A stretch of DNA of 64,000 bases from Priestia aryabhattai. Lineage in GTDB: Bacteria; Bacillota; Bacilli; Bacillales; Bacillaceae_H. The DNA lies in contig NZ_JAMBOQ010000001.1 of the NCBI RefSeq assembly GCF_023715685.1, forward strand, positions 434,001-498,000, written 5' to 3'. Positions 24,068 to 33,905 of this stretch are shown here, piece after piece; position 1 is the first letter of the stretch, and each line of letters begins with the position of its first letter. The position numbers and the translations under genes are program-made. The notes under the pieces were generated by a model. That model was not told the origin of the DNA. It made no database searches and worked only from the letters and a program-made list of their open reading frames with translations.

Positions 24068-25820
24068 TTTTCGTCTCTCCTTCTTCTACTGCACGTTCAA
24101 GCTGCTGTCTATCGTACATATCCCGGTACCACCCGCTGACGCTAAGCAGTTCATCATGAGTTCCTCTCTGAATGATTTTCCCTTTATCAAGTACAAGGAT
24201 CAGGTCCGCATGAATAACCGAGCTCAGTCGATGCGCTGTAATAATCGTTGTTCGATTTTGACGTTTTTGCTTCAACGCTTGTAAAATACCCGCTTCTGTT
24301 TTACCATCTACCGCTGATAGCGAGTCGTCTAAAATTAAAAGCTCAGGATCTAATAGAAGAGCTCTTGCAATCGAGATACGCTGTTTTTGTCCACCTGATA
24401 ACGAAACGCCTTTTTCACCTACTATTGTTTGATAGCCATCTGTAAAATCAAGGATGTCTCTATGTACATTTGCAAGTTTAGCCGCTTCTTTGATTTCTTG
24501 ATTGCTTGCTTCTCTTTTTCCAAACGCAATATTATCAGCGACTGTTGTCGAAAACAAAAAGTGATCTTGAGGAACATATCCAATGCTTTTGTACAATGAA
24601 TCAAAAGCATAGTCTTTAATGTCTTTTCCTCCCCATAAAACAGCTCCGTCGCTTACATCAAATTCACGAAGCAACAGCTTTAAAAGCGTGGTTTTCCCAG
24701 CTCCTGTCTTTCCAACAATACCTAACGTTTGACCGCGAGAAAGTGTAAAATAAATTTCGTTTAACGTGTATTCGTCTTCTTTAACGTACGAAAACCTATG
24801 AATAACAGCTTCAATATTTCCTGTTGGCATTTCAACACTAGGATGCGCTGCTTCTTCAATCGAATTTTCTTCTTTTAATAAAGAAAATACCCTGTCATAT
24901 GATGCTCTTCCTCGTTCCACAATGTTAAATAGCCAGCCAAACGCCAGCATCGGCCAAATGAGAAGGCCCAAATAAGTTGTAAAGGTAACAAGCTGCCCGA
25001 GTGTTAACTCTTCACTAATAACCATCTTGCTGCCAAAAATAAGAGCAAGTAAAAAAGAAAGTGCTACAATAATCGAAATGGTCGGATCAAACAATGCATC
25101 TACTCGTGCTACTTTCATGTTCTTTTGGACAACATCTGCAGACTTAATGCGAAATTCTTCGACATCAGCTGCTTCTTCCCCAAATGTCTTAATGACTTTA
25201 ATTCCGCTAATGCTTTCTTGAACCTTATCATTTAAAGTAGAAAATGCTGCTTGTGCGTGATGAAACCGCGCATGAAGCAATGTACCATAGTAACTTGTTA
25301 AAACGGCCATAAGCGGCATAGGAATAAGGCAAATAAGCGTTAATTTCCAGCTGATTGTGAGGGCCATTGTGCATAGAACAAGCCCTCCTGTGACAATCGA
25401 ATCCACGAGTGTCAAAACGCCCGAACCTGCAGTTTGTTGAATAGCTTGAATATCGTTAGTTGCATGCGCCATCAAATCCCCAATTCGCCTCCGCTGATAA
25501 AAGGCCTGATTCATCTTGGTAAAATGAGTGTAGAGGGTATTTCTCAGCTGCTTGGCTAGTTTAACAGATGAACCAAATATCATAATACGCCATATGTATC
25601 TTGTGAAATAGGCCACAACAGCAGCTCCTAGCAAAATGCCAACCATCTGCATTAAGCGCTTTCCATTCAGCGTCCCTTCTTTAATACCATCTACCGTTAA
25701 GCCAATAATTTTAGGCGGGAGAAGTTCTAATGCTGCCACAATAATGAGCAACGCTACCCCCGTTATGTAAGACTTTTTTTCCTGTTTAAAAAACCACCAT
25801 AGTTCTCGAAAAATTTTCAT
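24057..25820 (-). CDS. ABC exporter half-transporter (MdlA/YheI type), degenerate-site subunit
   Basis: A 587-residue exporter half with the N-terminus MKIFRELWWFFKQEKKSYI, the segment ELLPPKIIGLTVDGIKEG typical of the MdlA group, six membrane segments and a nucleotide-binding domain with Walker A GKTGAGKTT and signature LSGGQKQR. The residue after Walker B is aspartate (LLILDDSLSAVD) in place of the catalytic glutamate. One of the two ATP sites in the heterodimer is therefore probably degenerate, as in the BmrC/BmrD class. It is the first gene of the pair and starts 90 bases upstream of a strong neighbour terminator. Confidence 0.88.
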   Translation of the reverse strand: MKIFRELWWFFKQEKKSYITGVALLIIVAALELLPPKIIGLTVDGIKEGTLNGKRLMQMVGILLGAAVVAYFTRYIWRIMIFGSSVKLAKQLRNTLYTHFTKMNQAFYQRRRIGDLMAHATNDIQAIQQTAGSGVLTLVDSIVTGGLVLCTMALTISWKLTLICLIPMPLMAVLTSYYGTLLHARFHHAQAAFSTLNDKVQESISGIKVIKTFGEEAADVEEFRIKSADVVQKNMKVARVDALFDPTISIIVALSFLLALIFGSKMVISEELTLGQLVTFTTYLGLLIWPMLAFGWLFNIVERGRASYDRVFSLLKEENSIEEAAHPSVEMPTGNIEAVIHRFSYVKEDEYTLNEIYFTLSRGQTLGIVGKTGAGKTTLLKLLLREFDVSDGAVLWGGKDIKDYAFDSLYKSIGYVPQDHFLFSTTVADNIAFGKREASNQEIKEAAKLANVHRDILDFTDGYQTIVGEKGVSLSGGQKQRISIARALLLDPELLILDDSLSAVDGKTEAGILQALKQKRQNRTTIITAHRLSSVIHADLILVLDKGKIIQRGTHDELLSVSGWYRDMYDRQQLERAVEEGETKNEN

Positions 25821-25861
25821 CGTATCCCCCTAGCCCCACAACCATTTTCTTATGTCTATCA

Positions 25862-25897
25862 TAAAACAAAAGACACCCTTCTGAATAGAGAGTGTCT
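25862..25897 (-). terminator. Terminator after yneF
   Basis: On minus, AGACAC and GTGTCT (25892-25897 and 25871-25876) pair, followed by TTTGTTTT. Confidence 0.65.
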
Positions 25898-25910
25898 GTC
25901 CAATTAACCA

Positions 25911-26123
25911 TTATTTAATTTGGCCGTTCATTGCTTTCATCATTTGGTTAATTTTTTTCTGCGATGGTTTCATGCCCATTTGCATCATCATCATTTTTAA
26001 CATTTGTTCATTAATTGGTGGATTTTTCTTCAGATAGCTCATCATATATTTACGAGCAATGAAAAATCCTAGCGCTATCCCAACAATTAATGCTAGAACA
26101 CCAACTAGAATATACATTCCCAT
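25911..26123 (-). CDS. yneF: YneF-like UPF0154 membrane protein
   Basis: A 70-residue protein with one N-terminal membrane segment ([20 protein letters not shown]) and the highly conserved tail [19 protein letters not shown] followed by [11 protein letters not shown], matching YneF of B. subtilis. Function is unknown. ATG 26123 follows GGAGGAAG. It lies downstream of sirA as in B. subtilis. Confidence 0.92.
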   Translation of the reverse strand: MGMYILVGVLALIVGIALGFFIARKYMMSYLKKNPPINEQMLKMMMMQMGMKPSQKKINQMMKAMNGQIK

Positions 26124-26213
26124 GGTATTACTTCCTCCTTCATGTTGTCTAACTTACAGTGTACTAGACCATACGCTATTATACAATATTTCCGTTCCAA
26201 TTTCCTTAAATAA

Positions 26214-26654
26214 TTACACAAATTTTCTTGTTTTCACAGGCCTCAGCCAGCCATATTCATCCGTTCCATAATTCACTGCTAAAAAACAAGGATCTAGCTT
26301 GCGTAATACTTCAAAAAAAGCTGTCTCAGCATCAACATTGCCATCTCCTTCAATTGTTATACAGCGATTCGTTAATTTTATAGATGCTCGACTTTTTTTA
26401 TGAGGATATTCCAGCACAAACGTCTCTTGATGAGTAAAAAAATGAGGATAATGAGAAAACGCCTGAAGCAGTTCTCGTTGAATAAATGAAATGGGCAGTT
26501 GGCGAGTAATGTAATTCACTTGTTTTTGCAAGTGCGTTTCTTGCAAGTGACGTTTCATTCTATATTCAATCAGCAGCTGATAAATGAGCTTTTCTCTTCG
26601 AAAATAGGATGATGCAACTTCTTCCTCCATTAAATATACTTCATACGTTCTCAC
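26214..26654 (-). CDS. sirA: Sporulation inhibitor of replication SirA
   Basis: A 146-residue protein that resembles SirA (YneE) along its length, especially the C-terminus AETAFFEVLRKLDPCFLAV followed by YGWLRPVKTRKFV. SirA is made under Spo0A control and binds DnaA domain I, stopping new rounds of replication when sporulation begins. The position between tkt and yneF agrees with B. subtilis. Identity is far from complete, so the DnaA contact is inferred from family membership. Confidence 0.88.
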   Translation of the reverse strand: MRTYEVYLMEEEVASSYFRREKLIYQLLIEYRMKRHLQETHLQKQVNYITRQLPISFIQRELLQAFSHYPHFFTHQETFVLEYPHKKSRASIKLTNRCITIEGDGNVDAETAFFEVLRKLDPCFLAVNYGTDEYGWLRPVKTRKFV

Positions 26655-26754
26655 GATTCATCCTCCCTTTCGGCTCGTTCTTTTTTGTACCATTATACCG
26701 AATGGTGTACGCAATGCTTGTCTATCGATGAAAAAATTTCTTTGTTTTTTTGTC

Positions 26755-26789
26755 GAAAAAAAAGAGCAGACCACAGGAGTCTGCTCTTT
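26755..26789 (-). terminator. Terminator after tkt
   Basis: AAAGAGCAGAC (26761-26771) pairs with GTCTGCTCTTT (26779-26789); an A run at the left gives the T tail on minus. Confidence 0.9.
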
Positions 26790-26803
26790 CTTATGAAAAA
26801 GAA

Positions 26804-28810
26804 TTATGCATTAAGCAAGCTTTTCACTTTTGCTACTACATTTTCAACTGTAAAACCAAATTCTTTCATGATTGTTTCACCAGGAGCAGATGCACCGAAG
26901 TGATTAATACCAAGAACTTGTCCTTCGTCTCCAACATAGCGTTCCCAGCCAAGTGTAGAAGCCATTTCAATACCTAAACGTTTTTTCACTGATTTAGGGA
27001 TAACACTTTCTTTGTACTCAGCAGATTGCTCTTCGAAACGATCCCATGCAGGCATACTTACTACAGATACGTCAATGCCTTCTGCAGCTAATGCTTTTTG
27101 TGCTTCTACTGCTAGGCTTACTTCAGAGCCTGTTGCAAGTATTAATGCATCCGCTTGGTCTTTACCAGCTTTAGATACAACGTATGCACCTTTAGACACG
27201 CCTTCGTATGCATTTTCTTTTGTACCTTCAAGCGTTGGCAAGTTTTGACGAGTCAATACAAGCGCCGTTGGGCGGTCAGTTGACTCTAATGCTAAGCGCC
27301 ATGCAGCAGCTGTTTCATTTGCATCTGCAGGACGAACCACTGAAAGACCTGGCATTGCACGAAGTGAAGGCAATTGTTCAATTGGCTCATGTGTTGGGCC
27401 GTCTTCTCCAACTGCGATACTGTCATGTGTAAATACATATGTTACAGGAAGCTTCATTAAAGCTGCTAAGCGAATTGCTGGGCGAAGATAATCAGAGAAT
27501 ACAAAGAATGTTCCTCCGAATACTTTTACACCGCCGTGTAGAGCCATACCATTTAATGCAGCTCCCATTGCAAATTCACGTACACCGAACCAAATATTAC
27601 GTCCGCTGTAATCAGCTGCAGTGAAGTCTTCTGAACCTTTAATCATTGTTTTATTTGAGCCAGCTAAGTCAGCTGAACCGCCGAAGAATTGAGGTACAGC
27701 TTGTGCTACTGCGTTTAATACTTCTCCAGAAGAAGCACGGCTAGCTAAGCTTGAACCCGTTTCGTATGCTGGAAGCGTTTCTTCCCAACCTTCCGGTAAC
27801 TTTCCTTCTACTGCTAGTTCAAATTGACGACCTAGTTCAGGATATTTTTCTTTATACTGTGCAAATACATCGTTCCATTCGTTTTCTTTCTTTTGGCCAT
27901 CTTCAGCAATTGTAGCTTTGAAGTGAGCATACACTTCTTCTGGCACATAGAAATCTTCTTCAAATGTCCATGCATAAGCTTCTTTTGTTAATTTTGTTTC
28001 ATCGGAACCTAACGGAGAACCGTGCACGCCAGAAGTACCTGCGTGGTTTGGAGAACCAAATCCGATTGTTGTTTTTACTTCAATTAGCGTTGGGCGTGTT
28101 AAATCGCCTTTTGCTTCTTCGATTGCATTTGCAATCGCTGTCAAGTCATTGCCGTCTTCAACGCGGATTACTTGCCATCCGTAAGCTTTGAAACGATCTT
28201 CTACGTTCTCAGAGAACGAGCGATCTAAATCTCCGTCTAAAGAAATATCATTTGAATCGTATAAAACAACTAAGCGTCCTAATTTTAAGTGTGCCGCTAA
28301 TGAAGCTGCTTCAGCAGATACACCTTCCATTAAGTCTCCGTCACCACAGATACCATACGTAAAGTGGTCTACAATTTCTAAACCTTCTTTGTTGTATGTT
28401 TCAGCTAAATGACGTTCTGCCATTGCTTTACCAACAGCCATTGCAATACCTTGTCCTAGTGGGCCAGTTGTTGCATCAACACCTGCTGTATGACCGAACT
28501 CCGGATGGCCTGGTGTTTTACTTCCCCATTGACGGAAGTTTTTAAGGTCTTCAATTGATAAGTCATATCCAGCTAAATGAAGCAAGCTGTATAATAGTGC
28601 TGATCCGTGTCCTGCTGATAATACAAAACGATCACGGTTGAACCAGTTTGGATTCTTTGGATTGATGTTCATAAATTTTGTCCACAATGTATATGCCATT
28701 GGAGCAGCTCCCATTGGCATACCTGGGTGACCTGAATTTGCTTTTTCAATCGCATCGATTGATAAAGTACGAATTGTTGCAATCGAAAGATCTTCAATAC
28801 GTTGTGTCAT
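26804..28810 (-). CDS. tkt: Transketolase
   Basis: From ATG 28810 (AAAGGA upstream) the protein has 668 residues, the standard length. The thiamine diphosphate motif [20 protein letters not shown] is near residue 155, the substrate-binding [16 protein letters not shown] is near 27, and [19 protein letters not shown] is near 470. It exchanges two-carbon units between pentose, triose and hexose phosphates. It lies between ynzC and sirA as in B. subtilis, with about 165 bases of upstream DNA that should hold its own promoter. Confidence 0.95.
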   Translation of the reverse strand: MTQRIEDLSIATIRTLSIDAIEKANSGHPGMPMGAAPMAYTLWTKFMNINPKNPNWFNRDRFVLSAGHGSALLYSLLHLAGYDLSIEDLKNFRQWGSKTPGHPEFGHTAGVDATTGPLGQGIAMAVGKAMAERHLAETYNKEGLEIVDHFTYGICGDGDLMEGVSAEAASLAAHLKLGRLVVLYDSNDISLDGDLDRSFSENVEDRFKAYGWQVIRVEDGNDLTAIANAIEEAKGDLTRPTLIEVKTTIGFGSPNHAGTSGVHGSPLGSDETKLTKEAYAWTFEEDFYVPEEVYAHFKATIAEDGQKKENEWNDVFAQYKEKYPELGRQFELAVEGKLPEGWEETLPAYETGSSLASRASSGEVLNAVAQAVPQFFGGSADLAGSNKTMIKGSEDFTAADYSGRNIWFGVREFAMGAALNGMALHGGVKVFGGTFFVFSDYLRPAIRLAALMKLPVTYVFTHDSIAVGEDGPTHEPIEQLPSLRAMPGLSVVRPADANETAAAWRLALESTDRPTALVLTRQNLPTLEGTKENAYEGVSKGAYVVSKAGKDQADALILATGSEVSLAVEAQKALAAEGIDVSVVSMPAWDRFEEQSAEYKESVIPKSVKKRLGIEMASTLGWERYVGDEGQVLGINHFGASAPGETIMKEFGFTVENVVAKVKSLLNA

Positions 28811-28934
28811 ACTCTTCATTCCTTTCAAAACTATGTACATATGTTATCATACTAATGATTTGCTTATTTGTACAATACTTGAACCAAAAAAATTTCTACT
28901 TTTACAGTTTTTGTGCGCCTTATTAAAAATATAC

Positions 28935-28966
28935 AAAAAACTAGAGAGAACACTCCCTCTAGTTTT
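28935..28966 (-). terminator. Terminator after ynzC
   Basis: AAAACTAGAG (28937-28946) pairs with CTCTAGTTTT (28957-28966), ending the lexA-regulated yneA-yneB-ynzC unit. Confidence 0.88.
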
Positions 28967-28977
28967 ACTAGAACATC

Positions 28978-29208
28978 TTAGTGAAGACGCTTCTTTTTAC
29001 TCTCTTTTAACTTCTTAGGCGTAACATCTTTACCTTCTTCGTCCACAACTTTAATCGTATGAAGGTGATTTGTCATAGATTGTCGGAAAACTTTTAAATA
29101 TTCCTGACGTAGCTCTTGCTGTTCTTTCGCTTCAGATTCTGTCAAACCTTCAGTCTTTGCCTTTTTTGAAAGAGCATTAATACGAGCAAGTTTATCTTTT
29201 GATAGCAT
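28978..29208 (-). CDS. ynzC: YnzC, UPF0291 family
   Basis: A 76-residue, highly charged protein starting with [25 protein letters not shown], the two-helix hairpin typical of UPF0291 (YnzC). It is the third gene of yneA-yneB-ynzC, which in B. subtilis is LexA-controlled. The exact function is not known. About 70 bases separate it from yneB with no terminator. Confidence 0.92.
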   Translation of the reverse strand: MLSKDKLARINALSKKAKTEGLTESEAKEQQELRQEYLKVFRQSMTNHLHTIKVVDEEGKDVTPKKLKESKKKRLH

Positions 29209-29277
29209 ATAAAACCTATCTCCTTATAATCAATAATTAAAATTACCGAGCAGTTCCGGCAACATGTAGTCATCTTA

Positions 29278-29979
<702 letters not shown>

Positions 29980-29999
29980 TCAGGAACGGCCGTTACACA

Positions 30000-30329
30000 C
30001 TACTGTTCAATTGCCACTTGATTATGCAACTCTTTTTTTAAAACAGGAATATATAATTTATCTCCAGGAGATAAAGACTGGGCAGTATCTGAATTTAAAT
30101 TATTGACGTCTTCAACCCATTTGACAAATTCATTGGCGGTCAAATGATGGTGATTATGATACTTGTTAGACAATTCCCAAAGCGTATCTCCTTTTGTAAT
30201 AGTAACCGTTGAATATTTGTCTAAATCTACTTTATCTGCTCCTAAAACCAGCGTCAATACATATGTAAGTACAGCGATAACTGCAAAAAAAATAGCGTAA
30301 TGTTTCATAGAATGTAAGAATTGTTGCAT
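30000..30329 (-). CDS. yneA: SOS cell-division suppressor YneA
   Basis: A 109-residue protein with one N-terminal membrane segment (HYAIFFAVIAVLTYVLTLVLG) and an extracytoplasmic LysM domain (TITKGDTLWELSNKYHN to LSPGDKLYIPVL). YneA is made when LexA is cleaved and delays septation during DNA repair. It is divergent from lexA, with LexA boxes between them. ATG 30329 follows GGGGGATC. Confidence 0.92.
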   Translation of the reverse strand: MQQFLHSMKHYAIFFAVIAVLTYVLTLVLGADKVDLDKYSTVTITKGDTLWELSNKYHNHHHLTANEFVKWVEDVNNLNSDTAQSLSPGDKLYIPVLKKELHNQVAIEQ

Positions 30330-30346
30330 ATTATGATCCCCCTATC

Positions 30347-30414
30347 AGAATATATGTTCTTATTTTATTGAGAACATTTGTTTCTGTCAATGGAATTCTT
30401 CGAACTTATGTTTG
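30347..30414. promoter_or_regulatory. Three LexA boxes between yneA and lexA
   Basis: CGAACTTATGTTTG (30401-30414) closely matches the Bacillus SOS consensus; AGAACATTTGTTTC (30371-30384) and AGAATATATGTTCT (30347-30360) are weaker matches. Three boxes in this intergenic region is also the arrangement at B. subtilis yneA-dinR. A lexA promoter (TTGTAT at 30412-30417, TATAAT at 30435-30440, 17-base spacer) overlaps the first box, allowing autorepression. Confidence 0.88.
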
Positions 30415-30475
30415 TATATTGACACATCACGTGGTATAATTCACCTAAAGAATAGCTAAAATCGAGGTGAAAAAT

Positions 30476-31093
30476 ATGAAGCTATCAAAACGTCAACAAG
30501 ACATACTAGATTTTATTAAGCACGAAGTAAAATTAAAAGGTTATCCGCCTTCTGTTCGTGAGATTGGGGAAGCAGTAGGATTAGCCTCTAGCTCCACTGT
30601 ACACGGGCATTTAGCTCGTTTGGAAAGCAAAGGGTTAATTCGCAGAGATCCAACAAAACCAAGAGCAATTGAAGTTCTTCAACTAGACGAAGTAAACATC
30701 CCTAAAAGCAATGTCATTAATGTTCCTGTTATCGGTAAAGTAACAGCGGGTCTTCCTATAACAGCCATTGAAAATGTGGAAGAATATTTCCCTCTTCCAG
30801 ATAAATTCGTCTCTCCAGATGATCATGTATTTATGCTTGAAATTATGGGAGAAAGTATGATTGAAGCAGGTATTCTAGATGGCGATATGGTAATCGTACG
30901 TCAGCAGCAAACAGCTAACAATGGAGATATTGTGGTGGCTATGACCGAAGATAATGAAGCAACGGTCAAACGTTTCTTTAAAGAAGAAAATTTTGTTCGT
31001 TTACAGCCTGAAAATTCAACGATGGCGCCTATTATTCTTCGCCACGTAACGATTTTAGGAAAAGTAACTGGTGTATATCGCACGATTCACTAA
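30476..31093 (+). CDS. lexA: SOS repressor LexA
   Basis: From ATG 30476 (GAGGTG upstream) the protein has 205 residues, the same as B. subtilis LexA. The N-terminal winged HTH reads [20 protein letters not shown]. The self-cleavage site is the Ala-Gly in KVTAGLP near residue 91, the catalytic serine is in GESMIEAG near 127 and the lysine in EATVKRFF near 165. RecA filaments trigger cleavage, releasing yneA, recA and lexA itself. Confidence 0.96.
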   Translation: MKLSKRQQDILDFIKHEVKLKGYPPSVREIGEAVGLASSSTVHGHLARLESKGLIRRDPTKPRAIEVLQLDEVNIPKSNVINVPVIGKVTAGLPITAIENVEEYFPLPDKFVSPDDHVFMLEIMGESMIEAGILDGDMVIVRQQQTANNGDIVVAMTEDNEATVKRFFKEENFVRLQPENSTMAPIILRHVTILGKVTGVYRTIH

Positions 31094-31110
31094 TAACACA
31101 CTGTATGTAA

Positions 31111-31143
31111 AACCAACTAATCATGATGTTAGTTGGTTTTTTT
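31111..31143 (+). terminator. Terminator after lexA
   Basis: AACCAACTAA and TTAGTTGGTT pair around eight bases, followed by a run of T. Confidence 0.9.
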
Positions 31144-31304
31144 ACGTTTGTTTTCTAAAAAAATTGGCATATTATAAATGATACGTTGAATCATTGCAAG
31201 CAGGTAGAACAGTTTTTCTAAAACTCATTGTAACTTTTACTCTCTATCTGCACTTCCTCGACTTCTAAAAGGAAATACAACCGACCATCAGAAGGATGTA
31301 GTTT

Positions 31305-32750
31305 ATGACCAATACACCAAGGAAAACAGAACCATTTCAAACCATTATGCCTACTAAAGCAATGAACATGTTTCTTTTCCCTTTTTCTTTTGATCGAAAA
31401 AATAAAGAGCAGCTTGTTCATGCACTGGAAGCAAATTTGTTCGAGTTTTTTTCCATTCAAAATAAACATTTAGAAAAAGAATACTACGGAGAACAATATT
31501 ACGTATCTCATGATAGCTTGGATCAATATTTTCTTCCTTACATTGAATGTATTCTATTTCCTGATTCGTGCGAAAAAGAAGGGTTGTTTCGATTTTCAAA
31601 AAAAATAGACCATACCGTTACGTTACACACTTCCTCCACCACCGTGTCTAGCAACGTGCTATCTGTAGATGTTTTTTTATGTCCTTTTGAAATTGGCGTC
31701 ATGACCATTCGCACTGAGATGAGCCATAATCATTACACCTATGATGATATTTTAGAATTCATGAATCATTTTCGTGTATTAGAACCGAAGCTTGCTGAAG
31801 AGTATGGATCCACCATTACCTATGAACATCATCACTATAGCAAAGTACAAGATTATATTTTTTCACAGCTCGCACCATTTTTGAACGAACACATCAAAAA
31901 AGAAGCCAAACGTGAAAAGCACATCGGGAGCCTTCCTTATTTTATCGATGAACGGATGTTTGTATTAAGTTATGTAACGGTAAATCAAGAGCAAGAGATT
32001 AACTCCGCAACTTTATTTCGTACGGGACAGCTAAATAGCTATACACCTCACGGGAAACCGTTTATCTCTGCACACAATCATGAGTATATTAAAACGTATA
32101 ATACCAAACACGTGTATTCAAGATGGGCTCCTGAAACCTATTACGTCATAACAGACCATGTGTTTTCGTGTATTTCTAAATCGACAGACTCTAAAACAGA
32201 TCAGCTTTTAATGAATCATCTATTTGGCCAACATTACTATAATTTATTTTTACATTTTTTCTATAAAATCGTGCTGTTAAAACTATCTTATGAGTATTCT
32301 CAGCTTACGTTTCATAAAGATTCAGAGGGCATTGAACGACTAATCCGCTCTATTACCGTGTTTTCAGGTAAATATTTATTTTTAGAAATCAGCTCTCGCA
32401 CAGAAGGTCAAGAGTTTTCTGTGCTGTTTAAGAAAATCTTTCACATCAATTCTCTTTATCAAGAAGTCAAAGAAACCCTTGGTACTTTGTATCAAAATCA
32501 AGAGAAAATTGCGGCCAAGCGTCACAATTACTTATTATTAATTTTAACGATTTATACCGTTCTTTCTGGTATTTACGGAATGAATTTAGTTATTAGCAAC
32601 CTAAAGGGAAACATCAATTGGGATAGTATAAAGCACTTTTCTATCTTTGAATATATCGCTTTAATAGTAGCTCTATCAGGAATTCTGATCAGCATTAGTC
32701 TCGGAGTGAGTTCACTATGGAATTTATTAAAAGATCGATTTAAAACATAA
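31305..32750 (+). CDS. Uncharacterised 481-residue protein with CorA-like C-terminal membrane pair
   Basis: The first 400 or so residues look soluble and carry no motif I recognise. The C-terminus has two membrane segments (LLLILTIYTVLSGIYGM and FEYIALIVALSGILISIS) with YGMN directly at the end of the first. This is the layout of CorA-type divalent-cation channels, where G-M-N at the end of TM1 forms the selectivity filter, and it is preceded by a predicted long helix (QEVKETLGTLYQNQEKIAAK), also as in CorA. The N-terminal part is much longer than CorA's and unlike it. It could be a divergent magnesium or other cation channel, or an unrelated two-helix protein. ATG 31305 follows GAAGGATG. Confidence 0.7.
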   Translation: MTNTPRKTEPFQTIMPTKAMNMFLFPFSFDRKNKEQLVHALEANLFEFFSIQNKHLEKEYYGEQYYVSHDSLDQYFLPYIECILFPDSCEKEGLFRFSKKIDHTVTLHTSSTTVSSNVLSVDVFLCPFEIGVMTIRTEMSHNHYTYDDILEFMNHFRVLEPKLAEEYGSTITYEHHHYSKVQDYIFSQLAPFLNEHIKKEAKREKHIGSLPYFIDERMFVLSYVTVNQEQEINSATLFRTGQLNSYTPHGKPFISAHNHEYIKTYNTKHVYSRWAPETYYVITDHVFSCISKSTDSKTDQLLMNHLFGQHYYNLFLHFFYKIVLLKLSYEYSQLTFHKDSEGIERLIRSITVFSGKYLFLEISSRTEGQEFSVLFKKIFHINSLYQEVKETLGTLYQNQEKIAAKRHNYLLLILTIYTVLSGIYGMNLVISNLKGNINWDSIKHFSIFEYIALIVALSGILISISLGVSSLWNLLKDRFKT

Positions 32751-32777
32751 AAGCTGTTCTCATCAGAAAATACATAA

Positions 32778-32822
32778 TTAAAAAAGAAGGAAGAAAACAA
32801 CTGTTTTCTTCCTTCTTTTTAT
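32778..32822. terminator. Bidirectional terminator
   Basis: An 18-base perfect stem (32781-32798 with 32803-32820) lies between the convergent CorA-like and CDF genes. Confidence 0.93.
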
Positions 32823-33796
32823 TCTTTTTGAAGCTGTAAGTCACTTGGCACCCAGTCAGGAATTCCATCATCTTCATCAAATTCAATAATGACATCCGTT
32901 ACTCCTTTTTCCTGTAAAATACGATTTTCCAGCCGATCTTTAATATCATCAGCTTCTGCCACTGTTAAAGAAGGATCAATTTCTACTTTTAATTCAACGT
33001 GAAGCGCTTCTCCTTCTTTCATCACCATTAATGTTTGAATATCACGCACTTGTACATCTTGCATCACAATTGCGCCAATTTTGATTTCCATTTCTTTATC
33101 TGCTTCGCCAAGCGCTCCAGCAGCGTTATCTAAAAATACTCGTCCTACTACAAAAAACATCATAAGACCAATTAAAATAGAAGCAATTCCTTCAGCCTGA
33201 TGAAAAGGTGTAAACCGTGAAATAAAAACCGCAATTAATGCCAGCACGCCTCCTCCAGTAGCCACAAGATCTTCCATAAAAACAAGCTTGGTTGCTGGCT
33301 TTGCTTTCTTTAAATGAACAAAGCTTTGTGTAAAAACATTGACCTCGGCGGTATTCATCCCGACATCGTGCAAAATTTCTTTCATTGCCTTAAATAGGAC
33401 AAACATCTCAAGCAATACCGAGATGCCAAGTACTGCAATATTTAAAATAAAGCCTGAAGACTTGGTCGGATGAAGGATATGCTGATAGCCTTCTTTAATC
33501 GTTTCAAACGCCATAATTCCTACTACAAGAACCGCTCCTAATAGAACGAGATTAACCAATCGGCCGAAACCGTTTGGAAATCGTTTGGACGGGGCTTTTT
33601 TACTTAATGCCGAACCTATAAAGACAAAAAACTGATTAGCTGCATCTCCTAAGCTGTGCATCGTTTCAGCAAACATTGCTACATTCCCTGTTAAAGTGAA
33701 AGCAATTCCTTTAATAATGGAGATAATGGTATTAACTACAGCGGCCATAATGGCCGATTTATTTCCTTTTCGCAACAATTTAATCAATTCACTCAT
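32819..33796 (-). CDS. Cation diffusion facilitator (CDF) metal transporter
   Basis: A 325-residue CDF protein with about six membrane segments and a soluble C-terminal dimer domain (VQVRDIQTLMVMKEGEALHVELKVEID). The transmembrane metal site in helix 2 reads ETMHSLGDAANQFF (HxxxD present). In helix 5 the usual HxxxD is replaced by an ED-containing segment (FMEDLVATGGGVLA), as in the SLC30A9-like branch. CDF proteins export zinc, manganese, iron or cobalt by proton exchange; the metal here cannot be assigned. Confidence 0.85.
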   Translation of the reverse strand: MSELIKLLRKGNKSAIMAAVVNTIISIIKGIAFTLTGNVAMFAETMHSLGDAANQFFVFIGSALSKKAPSKRFPNGFGRLVNLVLLGAVLVVGIMAFETIKEGYQHILHPTKSSGFILNIAVLGISVLLEMFVLFKAMKEILHDVGMNTAEVNVFTQSFVHLKKAKPATKLVFMEDLVATGGGVLALIAVFISRFTPFHQAEGIASILIGLMMFFVVGRVFLDNAAGALGEADKEMEIKIGAIVMQDVQVRDIQTLMVMKEGEALHVELKVEIDPSLTVAEADDIKDRLENRILQEKGVTDVIIEFDEDDGIPDWVPSDLQLQKE

Positions 33797-33859
33797 GCAA
33801 TCCCTCCGTTTGCGCCTTTGATGAGATTCTATTACGGTTAGTGTATGTGAATTTAAAAA

Positions 33860-33895
33860 TTAAAAACCTCCAACATACAAGTTGGAGGTTTTTAG
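33860..33895 (-). terminator. Terminator after kimA
   Basis: AAAAACCTCCAAC (33862-33874) pairs with GTTGGAGGTTTTT (33881-33893). Confidence 0.9.
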
Positions 33896-33905
33896 TCATG
33901 TTTCA

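Noticed and set aside
26685..29018. Many frames opposite tkt (plus strand, 60-80 residues)
   Set aside because: They lack start sites and lie antisense to a confidently identified gene.
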